A DNA stretch of 38,244 bases, taken from assembly GCA_003022125.1 (NCBI GenBank), contig PXQH01000065.1, positions 1-38,244 on the forward strand, read 5' to 3'. Source of the DNA: Cyanobacteria bacterium QS_8_64_29 (GTDB lineage: Bacteria > Cyanobacteriota > Cyanobacteriia > Cyanobacteriales > Rubidibacteraceae). Shown piece after piece: positions 8,109-15,698 of the stretch. The position numbers and the translations under genes were made by a program. Within the stretch, counting starts at the first letter, position 1. Every line of letters starts with the position of its first letter. The notes beneath the pieces are model-generated. The model searched no databases. It was not told the origin of the DNA and worked only from the letters and a program-made list of their open reading frames with translations.

Positions 8109-8153
8109 TGCCACCGTGCGCTGGCCAGTGACAATACGCCCAAAACGGTGGCA
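8109..8153. repeat. 9-bp inverted repeat between the two sugar-transporter genes
   Basis: TGCCACCGT (8109-8117) and ACGGTGGCA (8145-8153) are perfect complements separated by 27 nt. The element lies 55-99 nt upstream of transporter copy 1 and just after the stop of copy 2. It could be an operator, an mRNA end or an attenuator. No T-run follows on the minus strand, so a simple terminator is less likely. Confidence 0.5.
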
Positions 8154-8176
8154 CTGGACGCGATCGCGGCTTGCGC

Positions 8177-9574
8177 CTAGTTTTGAATCGGCGCCCGCTC
8201 GCCTTCGGCGAGGGTCGCTTCCACTGTCGGTTGCGGGCTGCCGGCATCGTCGACGCCTTGCACGAACAGCGCTGCGACGATCAGCGAGGCACCGCCCAGC
8301 GCCAGCGCCAGCAGGGCGTTGTTGTCCAGCAAGTGGGTCATGACCCAGCCCAAGCCCAGCGAGGCCACGATTTGGGGCAGCACGATGAAGGCGTTGAACA
8401 GCCCCATGTAGACCCCGGTCTGGCGCACCGGCAAGATGTCGGAGAGGATGGCGTAGGGCACCGCCAGCGTGCTCGCCCAGGCAATGCCAAAGCACGCCAT
8501 GGGCAAAAACAGCACGTACTGGTCTCGCACCCCCAACAGCGCGATCAGGCCCAAGCCACCGCAGATCAGGCAGCAGGTATGCACGAACTTGCGGCTGGTG
8601 AGGGCAGCCAGCTTGGCAACGAACAGCGAAAAAACAAAGCAGACGCCGTTATAGAGGGCAATGCAGATGCCCGCCCACTCGATGCCTTGGGTATACAGCA
8701 GCGAACTCTCATCCGTTGCCCCAAAGATGCGATGCCCCACCGCAGGCGGGAAGTACAAAAACACGCAAAAAATGCCCAGCCAGCTAAAGAACTGCACCCA
8801 AGCCAGCTGCCGCATGGTCTCGGGCATGGTACGAACGGCCTCGGCAATGCCGCGCAGCCCCCCCACCAGAGCGCCTGCCAGGCCGCCCGAGCGCGCGTGC
8901 TGCTGCTCGCGCAACTCTGCTTCGGTGGGCGGGTACTCGCCCGTAGTCACCACTGTCCAGAGCACGGTACCCAAAAAGGCAGCCGCGCCGATGTAGTAGG
9001 AGAACTTCACCGTCAGCGGAACGGGCCCCTCAACGCTGGTGTTGAGCACGCCGAATGCGTGCGAGAGCACCCAAGGACAAAGCGAGGCAGCCACAGCCCC
9101 CAGGCCAATGAAAAAGCTCTGCATGGCAAAGCCGCGCGTGTGCTGCTGCTCGGGCAGCACGTCCGAGACAAAGGCCCGAAAGGGCTCCATGCTGATGTTG
9201 ACCGAGGTATCCAGGATCCAGAGCAAGCCGGCCGCCATCCACAGGCTGGAGGCATTGGGCATTAGCACCAGCGCCAGCGAGGCCAAGATTGCGCCTACCA
9301 AAAAATAGGGCCGCCGCCGCCCCAACGGGCCCCAGGTGCGATCGCTCATGTAGCCGACGATGGGTTGGGCGATCAGTCCGCTGACTGGGGCCGCCAGCCA
9401 CAGGATGGGGATTTGCTCGGGATTGGCCCCTAAGTACTCGTAGATGGCGCTGGTGTTGGCAGCCTGCAGCGTCCAGCCCACCTGAATGCCAAAAAAGCCA
9501 AAGCTCATGTTCCAGAGCTGGCCGAAGTTAAGGAGGGCTTTCTCGCCCGAGGGGTGGTTGGCGCTCTCATCCAT
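8177..9574 (-). CDS. MFS sugar transporter, SLC45/GPH type (copy 2)
   Basis: The 465-residue product is collinear with the neighbouring transporter: FGQLWNMSFGFFGIQVGW, SDRTWGPLGRRRPYFLVG, ILDTSVNISMEPFRAFVSD, MPETMRQLAWVQFFSWLG and YMGLFNAFIVLPQIVASLG all have near-identical partners in copy 1. It differs mainly in the N-terminal leader, in the central cytoplasmic loop between helices 6 and 7 (EAELREQQHARSGG and a glycine-rich stretch) and in the C-terminal tail, which may change regulation or substrate. It lies 23 nt downstream of gpsA and is probably cotranscribed with it. Subfamily assignment to sucrose/maltose-type carriers is by motif recall; the actual substrate is unknown. Confidence 0.88.
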   Translation of the reverse strand: MDESANHPSGEKALLNFGQLWNMSFGFFGIQVGWTLQAANTSAIYEYLGANPEQIPILWLAAPVSGLIAQPIVGYMSDRTWGPLGRRRPYFLVGAILASLALVLMPNASSLWMAAGLLWILDTSVNISMEPFRAFVSDVLPEQQHTRGFAMQSFFIGLGAVAASLCPWVLSHAFGVLNTSVEGPVPLTVKFSYYIGAAAFLGTVLWTVVTTGEYPPTEAELREQQHARSGGLAGALVGGLRGIAEAVRTMPETMRQLAWVQFFSWLGIFCVFLYFPPAVGHRIFGATDESSLLYTQGIEWAGICIALYNGVCFVFSLFVAKLAALTSRKFVHTCCLICGGLGLIALLGVRDQYVLFLPMACFGIAWASTLAVPYAILSDILPVRQTGVYMGLFNAFIVLPQIVASLGLGWVMTHLLDNNALLALALGGASLIVAALFVQGVDDAGSPQPTVEATLAEGERAPIQN

Positions 9575-9597
9575 AGCGGCTCTGCGGCGGCCCTAGC

Positions 9598-10572
9598 TCA
9601 GGCAATGTCGCAAAACTCCGATTTGAGCTCGCGCGCCATCAAGTTCTCCACGGCCGCTTGCGGTGCCGTTCGGCCGGCGGTTAGCGCTTCCACTTCTTGG
9701 GCAATGGGGGCCGCGATCGCCTGGCGTTGCGCCAGGGCGACTAGCACTTGCGTCGTATTGATGCCCTCAGCCGTTCCCTCCAGGGCTGCCAGGATGCGAT
9801 CGAGCAGCTGCCCCTGCGCCAGCCCATAACCGACACGGTAGTTGCGCGAGAGCGGACTCTCGCAGGTGGCCAGCAGGTCGCCGAGGCCCGAGAGGCCAAA
9901 GAAAGCCTCGGTTGAGGCCCCTAGCGCTGTCCCAATGCGCGTCATCTCCGGCAGGGCGCGAGTGAGCAGGGCAGCTTTGGCATTAGCCCCCAGCTGCAAG
10001 CCATCGCAAACGCCCGCCGCGATCGCGATGACGTTTTTGAGCGTGCCGCCCAGTTCAGTGCCCAGCGGATCGGCGTTGGCATAGACGCGAAAGCGCCGGG
10101 AGGCCAGCAGCTGCTGCGTTAGGCCGGCGGCTGCTGGCGAGCGGCTGGCAGCCACCGTTGCTGCCGGTCGTCCCTGCTGGATCTCGCCGGCGAGGTTGGG
10201 GCCCGATAGCACCACAATGGGGTGTTGGGGGAAGGCCGCCTGCCACAGCTGGGACGGTGTCCGGGCGCTGGCCGCATCCAACCCCTTGGTGGCCGTGATG
10301 ATGGGGACTCGCGGTGGCGGTGCGGCGGCTTGCAGCCGCTCGATGGTGGGGATTACCCCCGGCATCGACACCGCCGACAGCACGATGTCTGCCTCTGCCA
10401 GTACGGCATCCAGGGGGGCGCTACCGCGGCGCGACCAACAGCGCACGGTGTGCCCGTTGCGGCGCGCCAAGGCTGCTAGGGTAGAGCCCCATGCCCCCGA
10501 GCCGATCGCGGCCAATACGGACAGCTTGCCCGCGCTCGCCGGGGCAGTCGTGAAATCACTAGGCTCGGGCAT
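9598..10572 (-). CDS. gpsA: NAD(P)H-dependent glycerol-3-phosphate dehydrogenase
   Basis: The enzyme reduces dihydroxyacetone phosphate to sn-glycerol 3-phosphate for membrane lipid synthesis. The product (324 residues) has the dinucleotide motif IGSGAWGSTLAALARRNGH (about residues 23-41), ADIVLSAVSMPGV, ATKGLD, the VVLSGPNLAGEI signature, the catalytic-lysine motif LGGTLKNVIAIAAGVCDGL, and FFGLSGLGDLLATCESPLSRN. Length and order match GpsA, although the loop after the glycine motif is short, as I recall for cyanobacterial forms. The ATG at 10572 gives an N-terminal extension of about 16 residues before the first strand; an internal start is possible. It is the first gene of the minus-strand run leading into the sugar transporters and malQ, and diverges from the Nudix gene across about 110 nt. 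Confidence 0.95.
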   Translation of the reverse strand: MPEPSDFTTAPASAGKLSVLAAIGSGAWGSTLAALARRNGHTVRCWSRRGSAPLDAVLAEADIVLSAVSMPGVIPTIERLQAAAPPPRVPIITATKGLDAASARTPSQLWQAAFPQHPIVVLSGPNLAGEIQQGRPAATVAASRSPAAAGLTQQLLASRRFRVYANADPLGTELGGTLKNVIAIAAGVCDGLQLGANAKAALLTRALPEMTRIGTALGASTEAFFGLSGLGDLLATCESPLSRNYRVGYGLAQGQLLDRILAALEGTAEGINTTQVLVALAQRQAIAAPIAQEVEALTAGRTAPQAAVENLMARELKSEFCDIA

Positions 10573-10683
10573 AAGGCAACAATCGAGCGCGCTGTCAGCC
10601 GCAGGCAGCCAGCTTTGCTGCTGCGCCGTTGGGCGCGCTGGCCCCTACCATAACCCATTTCCAGCTATCGCAATCCGCCGCCC

Positions 10684-11127
10684 ATGGCCGCCGAGCGCAA
10701 TCCCACTCCCACGGTCGATACCATCATCGAGCTGCTAGATCGCGCGCATCGGCCCATCGTTCTGGTCGAGCGCCGCAACCCGCCCCAGGGGTGGGCCCTA
10801 CCGGGCGGTTTTATCGATCGCGGCGAGTCGGCCGAGGCAGCCGCCTGGCGCGAAGCCTACGAGGAAACCGGCTTGCGCATCGAGCTGCTGGGGCAGCTCG
10901 GGGTTTATTCGCACCCCGAGCGCGATCCGCGCCGGCATACCCTGAGCGTGGTTTTTATAGCCACTGCCCGCGGCACCCCCCAAGCCGCCGATGATGCCCG
11001 GCGCACCCAGGCATTTGCACCGTGGGAGCTGCCCGCCCGGCTGTGCTTCGACCACGACCGCATCCTGCACCACTACTGGCACTACCGCCACTACGGCATT
11101 CGGCCGCTGCTGACCGGCTCGCCCTAG
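10684..11127 (+). CDS. Nudix hydrolase
   Basis: The 147-residue product contains a complete Nudix box, GFIDRGESAEAAAWREAYEE followed by TGL (about residues 41-63), matching GX5EX7REUXEEXGU with all metal-binding glutamates. Upstream, IVLVERRNPPQGWALPGG is the usual first strand and loop. The family cleaves nucleoside diphosphates linked to another moiety (ADP-ribose, NADH, mutagenic nucleotides). The pattern P(Q)GWALPGGF with an RDPRRHTLSVVFIA segment is like ADP-ribose pyrophosphatases, but specificity is uncertain. It is a single gene, transcribed divergently from gpsA. The ATG at 10684 is the first good start in frame. Confidence 0.92.
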   Translation: MAAERNPTPTVDTIIELLDRAHRPIVLVERRNPPQGWALPGGFIDRGESAEAAAWREAYEETGLRIELLGQLGVYSHPERDPRRHTLSVVFIATARGTPQAADDARRTQAFAPWELPARLCFDHDRILHHYWHYRHYGIRPLLTGSP

Positions 11128-11221
11128 CGCGGGCAGGGGGGACAAGCAGGTTAAAAAGTATTGCAATTTTGACGTCATACTGGCAAGCTGGCTTGACGGC
11201 CTAGCAAGGCCTAGCTAACTT

Positions 11222-11249
11222 AGGAGCGTACCCGGGGAATCCCCCAATG
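11222..11249 (+). promoter_or_regulatory. Leader of the RHH gene: distant Shine-Dalgarno and palindrome before the start
   Basis: AGGAG at 11222-11226 is 20 nt from the ATG at 11247, too far for normal initiation. Between them lies the palindrome GGGGAATCCCC (11234-11244), which could fold into a 4-bp hairpin and bring the two together, or bind a protein. Farther upstream, around 11171, the palindrome TGACGTCA sits in an AT-rich patch that may hold the promoter, but no clear -10/-35 pair is visible. Confidence 0.35.
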
Positions 11250-11615
11250 AGTGAGATGCCGGACAAGCAGAAAGTCACTTTATACCTGCCGCCGGGGCTG
11301 CACCGCCAGCTCAAGATCCGGGCGGCCGTCGAGGCAGAGTCCATGTCGGCCATGGTCGAGCGCGCGATTGCCTTCTACCTCAACCACCCCGACTGGGTCG
11401 AGGAGCAGGCAGCCACCCAGGACAATACCTACCAGGTCCACGATTGCCCCGAGTGCAACAACTCGCTCGTTATCAAAGAGGGCGAGGCAATCTCGCTCAA
11501 GCACCAACCCACGGTCGTCTCGGACAGCCTGGCCGCCGACAGCGTCCCCAAGGCCGTTGCGTCGCACTCCGACTCGCCCGGCGAAGGGGAGCACGAGGAA
11601 CTGGTGCCCTGCTGA
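11247..11615 (+). CDS. Ribbon-helix-helix (CopG/Arc-like) protein upstream of ycf46
   Basis: The 122-residue product starts with a ribbon-helix-helix fold: KQKVTLYLPPGLHRQLKIRA forms the beta strand and first helix, and ESMSAMVERAIAFYL the second (residues 6-47). After HPDWVEEQ comes a CPEC motif in VHDCPECNNSLVIKEGEA, a possible half zinc site, then a low-complexity acidic tail ending ELVPC. RHH proteins usually bind DNA as dimers, so an autoregulatory or nucleoid role is plausible. The gene precedes ycf46 by 30 nt on the same strand. I recall that in Synechocystis the ycf46 homologue slr0374 sits in a stress-responsive operon with small neighbours; this may be the equivalent arrangement. 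Function is otherwise unknown. Confidence 0.8.
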   Translation: MSEMPDKQKVTLYLPPGLHRQLKIRAAVEAESMSAMVERAIAFYLNHPDWVEEQAATQDNTYQVHDCPECNNSLVIKEGEAISLKHQPTVVSDSLAADSVPKAVASHSDSPGEGEHEELVPC

Positions 11616-11645
11616 GCCGTACCACCCTGCACAGCCCGATCCGCC

Positions 11646-13157
11646 ATGCTCGAGGAACTGCAAAACCTCATCCAAGCCCAATACCCGCTCATCTACCTCG
11701 TTACGCCCGAGGAAGAGCGGGCCGAGCAGGCGATCGAGGCTATTGCTGACGGCGACGCGCAGCAGCGGCGCATCTACGTTTGGACGGTGACCCGCGGCAT
11801 GATCGAGCGCGGCCAACAGCGCAGCGCCAGCCAGCACAACACGGTCTCGCCCGAGGCAGCCATCGAGTGGACCGTACGGCAGCAGGAAGCGGGGATCTAC
11901 ATCTTTAAGGACCTGCATCCGTTCATTGATTCGCCGGCCACCACCCGCTGGCTGCGCGACGCCATCGCCAGCTTCAAAGGGACGAACAAATGCATCGTGC
12001 TGATGTCGCCGGTGCAGCAAATCCCGGTGGAGCTGGAAAAAGAAGCGGTCGTGCTCGACTACCCGCTGCCCAATCTGAGCGAGCTCAATCAGGTTCTGTC
12101 GCGCCAGCTCGAGGCCACCCAGTCGCCCTCGCCCAGCACGGAAGTGCGCGAGAAGCTGCTCAAAGCAGCCCTGGGCCTCACCCTAGATGAGGCAGAGAAA
12201 GTGTTCCGCAAGGCCTACGTGCAAGCGGGCCAGTTCACCGCCGACGAGGTCGATGTCATCCACTCGGAGAAGAAGCAGCTCATCCGCCGCAGCGGCATTC
12301 TGGAGTACATCGAAGAAGACAACAGTATTGACGCGGTTGGCGGCATTGAGGAGCTCAAGCGCTGGTTGCAGCAGCGCGCCGATGCCTTTAGCGAGCGCGC
12401 CCGCGAGTACGGCCTGCCGCAGCCCCAAGGCATGCTGATTCTGGGCGTGCCCGGATGCGGCAAGTCGCTCATTGCCAAAACCACCGCTCGCCTCTGGGGG
12501 CTGCCGCTGCTGCGCATGGACATGGGCCGCGTCTACGATGGCTCCATGGTGGGGCGCTCGGAGGCCAACCTGCGCAATGCTCTGCGCACGGCCGAATCGC
12601 TCTCGCCGGTGGTGCTGTTTATCGACGAGCTGGACAAGGCCTTTTCCGGCGGATCCGGCTCGGCCGACTCCGATGGCGGAACCTCCGGCCGGATTTTTGG
12701 CTCGTTTTTGACCTGGATGCAGGAGAAAACCTCGCCGGTATTCGTGATGGCCACGGCCAATCGGGTCGAGCGCTTGCCGGGCGAGTTCCTGCGCAAGGGT
12801 CGCTTTGACGAGATCTTCTTTGTGGATCTGCCCGGCGCCGAAGAGCGCCAGCAGATCCTGCGCATTCACTTGCAGAAACGCCGCTCCGACATCTCGCGCT
12901 TCGATCTGGAGCAGCTGGCCAACGTTTCTGAAGGCTTTTCCGGGGCAGAGCTCGAACAGGTGATCGTGGCTGCCATGTACGAAGCGTTCGCCCAAGACCG
13001 GGAGTTTACGCAGCTGGATGTCATCGCTGCAATCAAGTCCACGCTGCCGCTCTCGCAAACCATGACCGAGCAGGTAACGGCGTTGCGAGAGTGGGCGCGC
13101 CAGCGCGCCCGGCCTGCCTCGGCCTCCGTCGCCGAATACCAGCGACTGGAGTTCTAA
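11646..13157 (+). CDS. ycf46: Ycf46, AAA+ ATPase
   Basis: The 503-residue product matches Ycf46, an AAA ATPase conserved in cyanobacteria and red-algal plastids. The N-terminal 240 residues (LEELQNLIQAQYPLIYLVTP, YIFKDLHPFI) form the family-specific domain. The AAA module has Walker A GVPGCGKS (about 268-275), Walker B VVLFIDELDK (about 322-331), sensor region FVMATANRVERLPGEF and an arginine-finger-type RKGRFDEIFFVDLP. A C-terminal helical lid follows (LANVSEGFSGAELEQVIVAA). The literature I recall links Ycf46 to inorganic carbon use and stress, without a defined substrate. No transmembrane segment is evident. It probably forms an operon with the RHH gene before it and Ycf35 after it. Confidence 0.95.
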   Translation: MLEELQNLIQAQYPLIYLVTPEEERAEQAIEAIADGDAQQRRIYVWTVTRGMIERGQQRSASQHNTVSPEAAIEWTVRQQEAGIYIFKDLHPFIDSPATTRWLRDAIASFKGTNKCIVLMSPVQQIPVELEKEAVVLDYPLPNLSELNQVLSRQLEATQSPSPSTEVREKLLKAALGLTLDEAEKVFRKAYVQAGQFTADEVDVIHSEKKQLIRRSGILEYIEEDNSIDAVGGIEELKRWLQQRADAFSERAREYGLPQPQGMLILGVPGCGKSLIAKTTARLWGLPLLRMDMGRVYDGSMVGRSEANLRNALRTAESLSPVVLFIDELDKAFSGGSGSADSDGGTSGRIFGSFLTWMQEKTSPVFVMATANRVERLPGEFLRKGRFDEIFFVDLPGAEERQQILRIHLQKRRSDISRFDLEQLANVSEGFSGAELEQVIVAAMYEAFAQDREFTQLDVIAAIKSTLPLSQTMTEQVTALREWARQRARPASASVAEYQRLEF

Positions 13158-13162
13158 CAAGC

Positions 13163-13206
13163 TTTCTCCTGCCCTATCAGGAGAAACGGCTAGCCTCAAC
13201 TAGCCG
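13163..13206 (+). promoter_or_regulatory. Two consecutive hairpins in the ycf46-ycf35 gap
   Basis: The first is TTTCTCCTG-CCCTAT-CAGGAGAAA (13163-13186), a perfect 9-bp stem. The second is CGGCTAG-CCTCAA-CTAGCCG (13187-13206), a perfect 7-bp stem with no gap between them. Neither is followed by a T-run. The TCTCCT arm of the first is also partly complementary to the ycf35 Shine-Dalgarno AGGAGG at 13240-13245, so the RNA could switch between pairings. It may act in attenuation, processing or mRNA stability; this is inference. Confidence 0.6.
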
Positions 13207-13252
13207 ACCCAACCCAACCCCGTTTTGCAAGCAACGGATAGGAGGAAAACCA

Positions 13253-13609
13253 GTGTCGCATTTTAGTACGCTGCGAACCAAAATCACCGATGCCGAGACC
13301 CTGAAGGCCTCCCTGCAGGATCTGGGCATGACCGTTAAAGACAATGCGGACGTGCGCGGCTACAACGGCCAGCGCGTTCGCGCCGATGTCGTCGCCGAGC
13401 TGGAAGGCGAGTACGATCTGGGCTGGTCGCAAAACAGCGACGGTACCTACGATCTGATCGCCGACCTGTGGGGCGTTGCCAAAAAGCACAACCAGACTGA
13501 GCTCATCAACGCCATCAACCAGAAGTACGCCGTCAACAAGACCCTCTCTGAGGTCAACCAGCGCGGTCTCGAGAGCGCCAACGTCAACGTTGTCGTGCAA
13601 GACCGCTAG
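13253..13609 (+). CDS. ycf35: Ycf35 / DUF1257 family protein
   Basis: The 118-residue product, MSHFSTLRTKITDAETLKAS onward, is a clear DUF1257/Ycf35 member: LQDLGMTVKDNADVRGYNGQ, YDLGWSQNSDGTYDLIADLW and INQKYAVNKTLSEVNQRGLE are recognisable blocks. The family is conserved in cyanobacteria and some algal plastids and has no assigned function that I know of. The start is a GTG at 13253, chosen because the homologous N-terminus MSHFS begins there and a perfect AGGAGG lies 7 nt upstream (13240-13245). The gene follows ycf46 by 95 nt, with two hairpins in the gap, and is followed by a strong terminator at 13657-13685. No membrane segment is present. Confidence 0.92.
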   Translation: MSHFSTLRTKITDAETLKASLQDLGMTVKDNADVRGYNGQRVRADVVAELEGEYDLGWSQNSDGTYDLIADLWGVAKKHNQTELINAINQKYAVNKTLSEVNQRGLESANVNVVVQDR

Positions 13610-13656
13610 CGGCTGACTTCAGGCGCGCTACCCAGCGCGCTTGCGGGGCGCCCCAA

Positions 13657-13685
13657 AAACCCTCCCCAGTGCCTGGGGAGGGTTT
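13657..13685. terminator. Strong, probably bidirectional terminator between ycf35 and aroF
   Basis: AAACCCTCCCCAG (13657-13669) and CTGGGGAGGGTTT (13673-13685) form a perfect 13-bp stem with a TGC loop. On the minus strand it is followed by a run of five T, and on the plus strand by three T within the stem end. It sits between convergent genes and would end both transcripts. Confidence 0.88.
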
Positions 13686-13703
13686 CGTGTGGCTTGGCGC
13701 AGC

Positions 13704-14762
13704 TCAGACCACCGCCATGCTGGGCTGGGGCCAGCGCTCCACGGCCCGGCCGATGGGAACCAACTCGCGGACGAGGCTATCGAAGCGCTCGGGCGTCAGC
13801 GACTGGGCGCCGTCCGACCAGGCCTTGGGTGGATTGGGATGGACCTCGGTCATGAGCGCGTCCGTTCCGGCCGCGATCGCCGCTTTGGCCATGGGCGGTA
13901 CGAAATCCGAGTTGCCCGTGCCGTGGCTGGGGTCGATGGTAATGGGCAGGTGCGTCAGCGATCGCAGCACCGGAATGGCAGAGAGATCGAGGGTGTTGCG
14001 CGTGTAGCGCCGATCGAAGGTACGGATGCCGCGCTCGCAGAGGATGACGTTGGGATTGCCGGCAGCCAGCACGTACTCGGCCGCCATGAGCCACTCCTCA
14101 ATCGTGCCCGACATGCCGCGCTTGAGCAGGACGGGGCGCGGTTGCGCGCCCACTTTTTTCAGCAGCGAGAAGTTCTGCATGTTGCGCGCGCCGATTTGGA
14201 CCACATCGGCCACCTCGGCGACCTTATCCACATCGGCAGTATCCATGACCTCGGTGATGATGCCCAAGCCGCTGGCCTCGCGCGCCGCTGCTAGCAGCGG
14301 CAGCGCGCTCTCGCCGTGGCCTTGAAACGAATAGGGCGAGGTCCGCGGCTTGTAAGCGCCCCCGCGCAGAAACTGAGCACCCGAGTCCCGGACGCGCCGG
14401 GCGGTATCGACGATGGTTTCTTCGTTTTCGACCGAGCAAGGACCGGCAATGAGCGCTACCGGATGCTGCTCGCCGATGGTGACGGTACCGTTGGGCGTTG
14501 GCACCTGGACTTCGCTGGGTTGCCCGTGCCGAAACTCGCGACTCGCGCGCTTGAAGGGCTGCTCGACGCGCAGAACGTCCTCGATCCAGGGGCTAATTTG
14601 CTGCAGCTGGTACGGATCGAGCGACGCTGTATCGCCCACCAACCCCAGGACCGTCTTGTGGTCGCCGACAATGGTCTCGGGGGTGAGCCCGCGCTCCCGC
14701 AAGTCGTCGCTAATGCGGCTGACTTCCTCCTCGGGGGCACCGACTTTCAGCACTACAATCAT
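13704..14762 (-). CDS. aroF: 3-deoxy-7-phosphoheptulonate synthase (DAHP synthase, type I-beta)
   Basis: The enzyme condenses phosphoenolpyruvate with erythrose 4-phosphate in the first shikimate-pathway step. The 352-residue product has an N-terminal ferredoxin-like domain ([20 protein letters not shown], about residues 1-70) as in the AroF type of Thermotoga and many cyanobacteria. The KDO8P/DAHP synthase barrel follows: [87 protein letters not shown] and [15 protein letters not shown], which supply substrate and metal ligands. It ends the minus-strand run GNAT, ruvX, rpsO, pam68, aroF, about 100 nt after pam68, and is closed by the terminator at 13657-13685. Confidence 0.96.
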   Translation of the reverse strand: MIVVLKVGAPEEEVSRISDDLRERGLTPETIVGDHKTVLGLVGDTASLDPYQLQQISPWIEDVLRVEQPFKRASREFRHGQPSEVQVPTPNGTVTIGEQHPVALIAGPCSVENEETIVDTARRVRDSGAQFLRGGAYKPRTSPYSFQGHGESALPLLAAAREASGLGIITEVMDTADVDKVAEVADVVQIGARNMQNFSLLKKVGAQPRPVLLKRGMSGTIEEWLMAAEYVLAAGNPNVILCERGIRTFDRRYTRNTLDLSAIPVLRSLTHLPITIDPSHGTGNSDFVPPMAKAAIAAGTDALMTEVHPNPPKAWSDGAQSLTPERFDSLVRELVPIGRAVERWPQPSMAVV

Positions 14763-14861
14763 GGCAAACCCTTCCTAAACTGCCGTTCGCACTAGCGCGC
14801 AAATCCCGTAACTTATCATAACCGGCAGCCCGCGGTTCCGAGGCGATCGCGCAACCGAACG

Positions 14862-15326
14862 TTACGACCGATCGGCCTGTTGGCGCTCGCGGCGCGCTGC
14901 ACGCCAAGCCTGGGCCAATCGGGCCGCATTGGCGCGGAACTCCGACCAGCCCAACAAGCTGCCGGGGGCGTTCTCCTCCCAGGAGGTGGAGATAATGCCG
15001 TAACTCAAGCCCAAAACCCCCATACCAAACAAGCCCATGCTGACCAACACGGCTGCCGTATGGGGCAACTCCAGGGTGGTGTAGTTGGCAATGCCGTAGA
15101 AGGCAAACAGGCTGACAAGGCCCAAAACCGTCGGGATGCCGCAGAACGCGAGCATGCGGCGCACCATGCGGCGGGTGACGGCCTTGGGCGTCGCCGAGAG
15201 ATCGGCCTCGGCGCGGCTGGCCGCTCGAATGGCGTTGCCGGTCGCAGCGGCACTGGGCTCGGTTGAGGTTTCGGCGTTGCGCTTGCGGCTCGGTTCGAAG
15301 GGAAGTCGTTCGCGATCGGCAGGCAT
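14862..15326 (-). CDS. pam68: PAM68-like photosystem II assembly protein (DUF3464)
   Basis: The 154-residue product has a charged N-terminus of about 55 residues, then two transmembrane helices (MLAFCGIPTVLGLVSLFAFY and TAAVLVSMGLFGMGVLGLSY) joined by a short loop. The hallmark LGLSYGIISTSWEENAPGS, a conserved WSEFRANAARL helix and a basic tail follow. This matches the PAM68 family, thylakoid proteins needed for early photosystem II assembly (CP47 in plants, early intermediates with Sll0933 in Synechocystis, as I recall). It starts 29 nt after rpsO on the same strand and is probably cotranscribed with it, linking a ribosomal protein to photosystem assembly. Topology with both ends on the stromal/cytosolic side is inferred. 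Confidence 0.88.
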   Translation of the reverse strand: MPADRERLPFEPSRKRNAETSTEPSAAATGNAIRAASRAEADLSATPKAVTRRMVRRMLAFCGIPTVLGLVSLFAFYGIANYTTLELPHTAAVLVSMGLFGMGVLGLSYGIISTSWEENAPGSLLGWSEFRANAARLAQAWRAARRERQQADRS

Positions 15327-15355
15327 GGGAGGGCACCAGAGGACAGCGACAGTCG

Positions 15356-15625
15356 CTAGCGGCGGATGCCAAGGCGCTGGATCAAAGCGCGATAGCGTTC
15401 GGGGTTTTCGCGATAGAGGTAGTTCAGCAAGCTGCGCCGGCGCCCGATCATTTTGAGCAGGCCGCGCCGGGAAGCGTGATCCTTGTGGTTGGCCTGCAAG
15501 TGCTCGGTTAGGCGCGTAATGCGTTCGGTCAAAATGGCAATTTGGACGTCTGGCGATCCGGTATCGGTATCGTGGACTTGATACGAATCAATTATCTGTT
15601 GCTTCTCGGGGTGGGTCAGGCTCAT
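15356..15625 (-). CDS. rpsO: 30S ribosomal protein S15
   Basis: The 89-residue product is full-length S15. [60 protein letters not shown] and [20 protein letters not shown] cover the four helices and the conserved HxxDHxSRRGL signature that contacts 16S rRNA helices 20-22. S15 nucleates assembly of the small-subunit platform and may repress its own translation. The gene lies 73 nt downstream of ruvX and 29 nt upstream of pam68 on the minus strand. The start is unambiguous. Confidence 0.98.
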   Translation of the reverse strand: MSLTHPEKQQIIDSYQVHDTDTGSPDVQIAILTERITRLTEHLQANHKDHASRRGLLKMIGRRRSLLNYLYRENPERYRALIQRLGIRR

Positions 15626-15698
15626 AAGTTGGCGTTCGCGTTACGGCCTAGCGGAATGCAATCCTAGCACCTACCGTCAGCGCCGAATGGCAAGCGCC

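Noticed and set aside
8171-9265. Plus-strand frame of 364 codons antisense to the second transporter
   Set aside because: Gln/His/Gly-rich antisense translation caused by codon bias of the real gene; a similar antisense frame lies over the paralogue.
12183-13199. 338-codon minus-strand frame opposite ycf46
   Set aside because: Antisense to conserved AAA motifs; no recognisable domain and no ribosome site.
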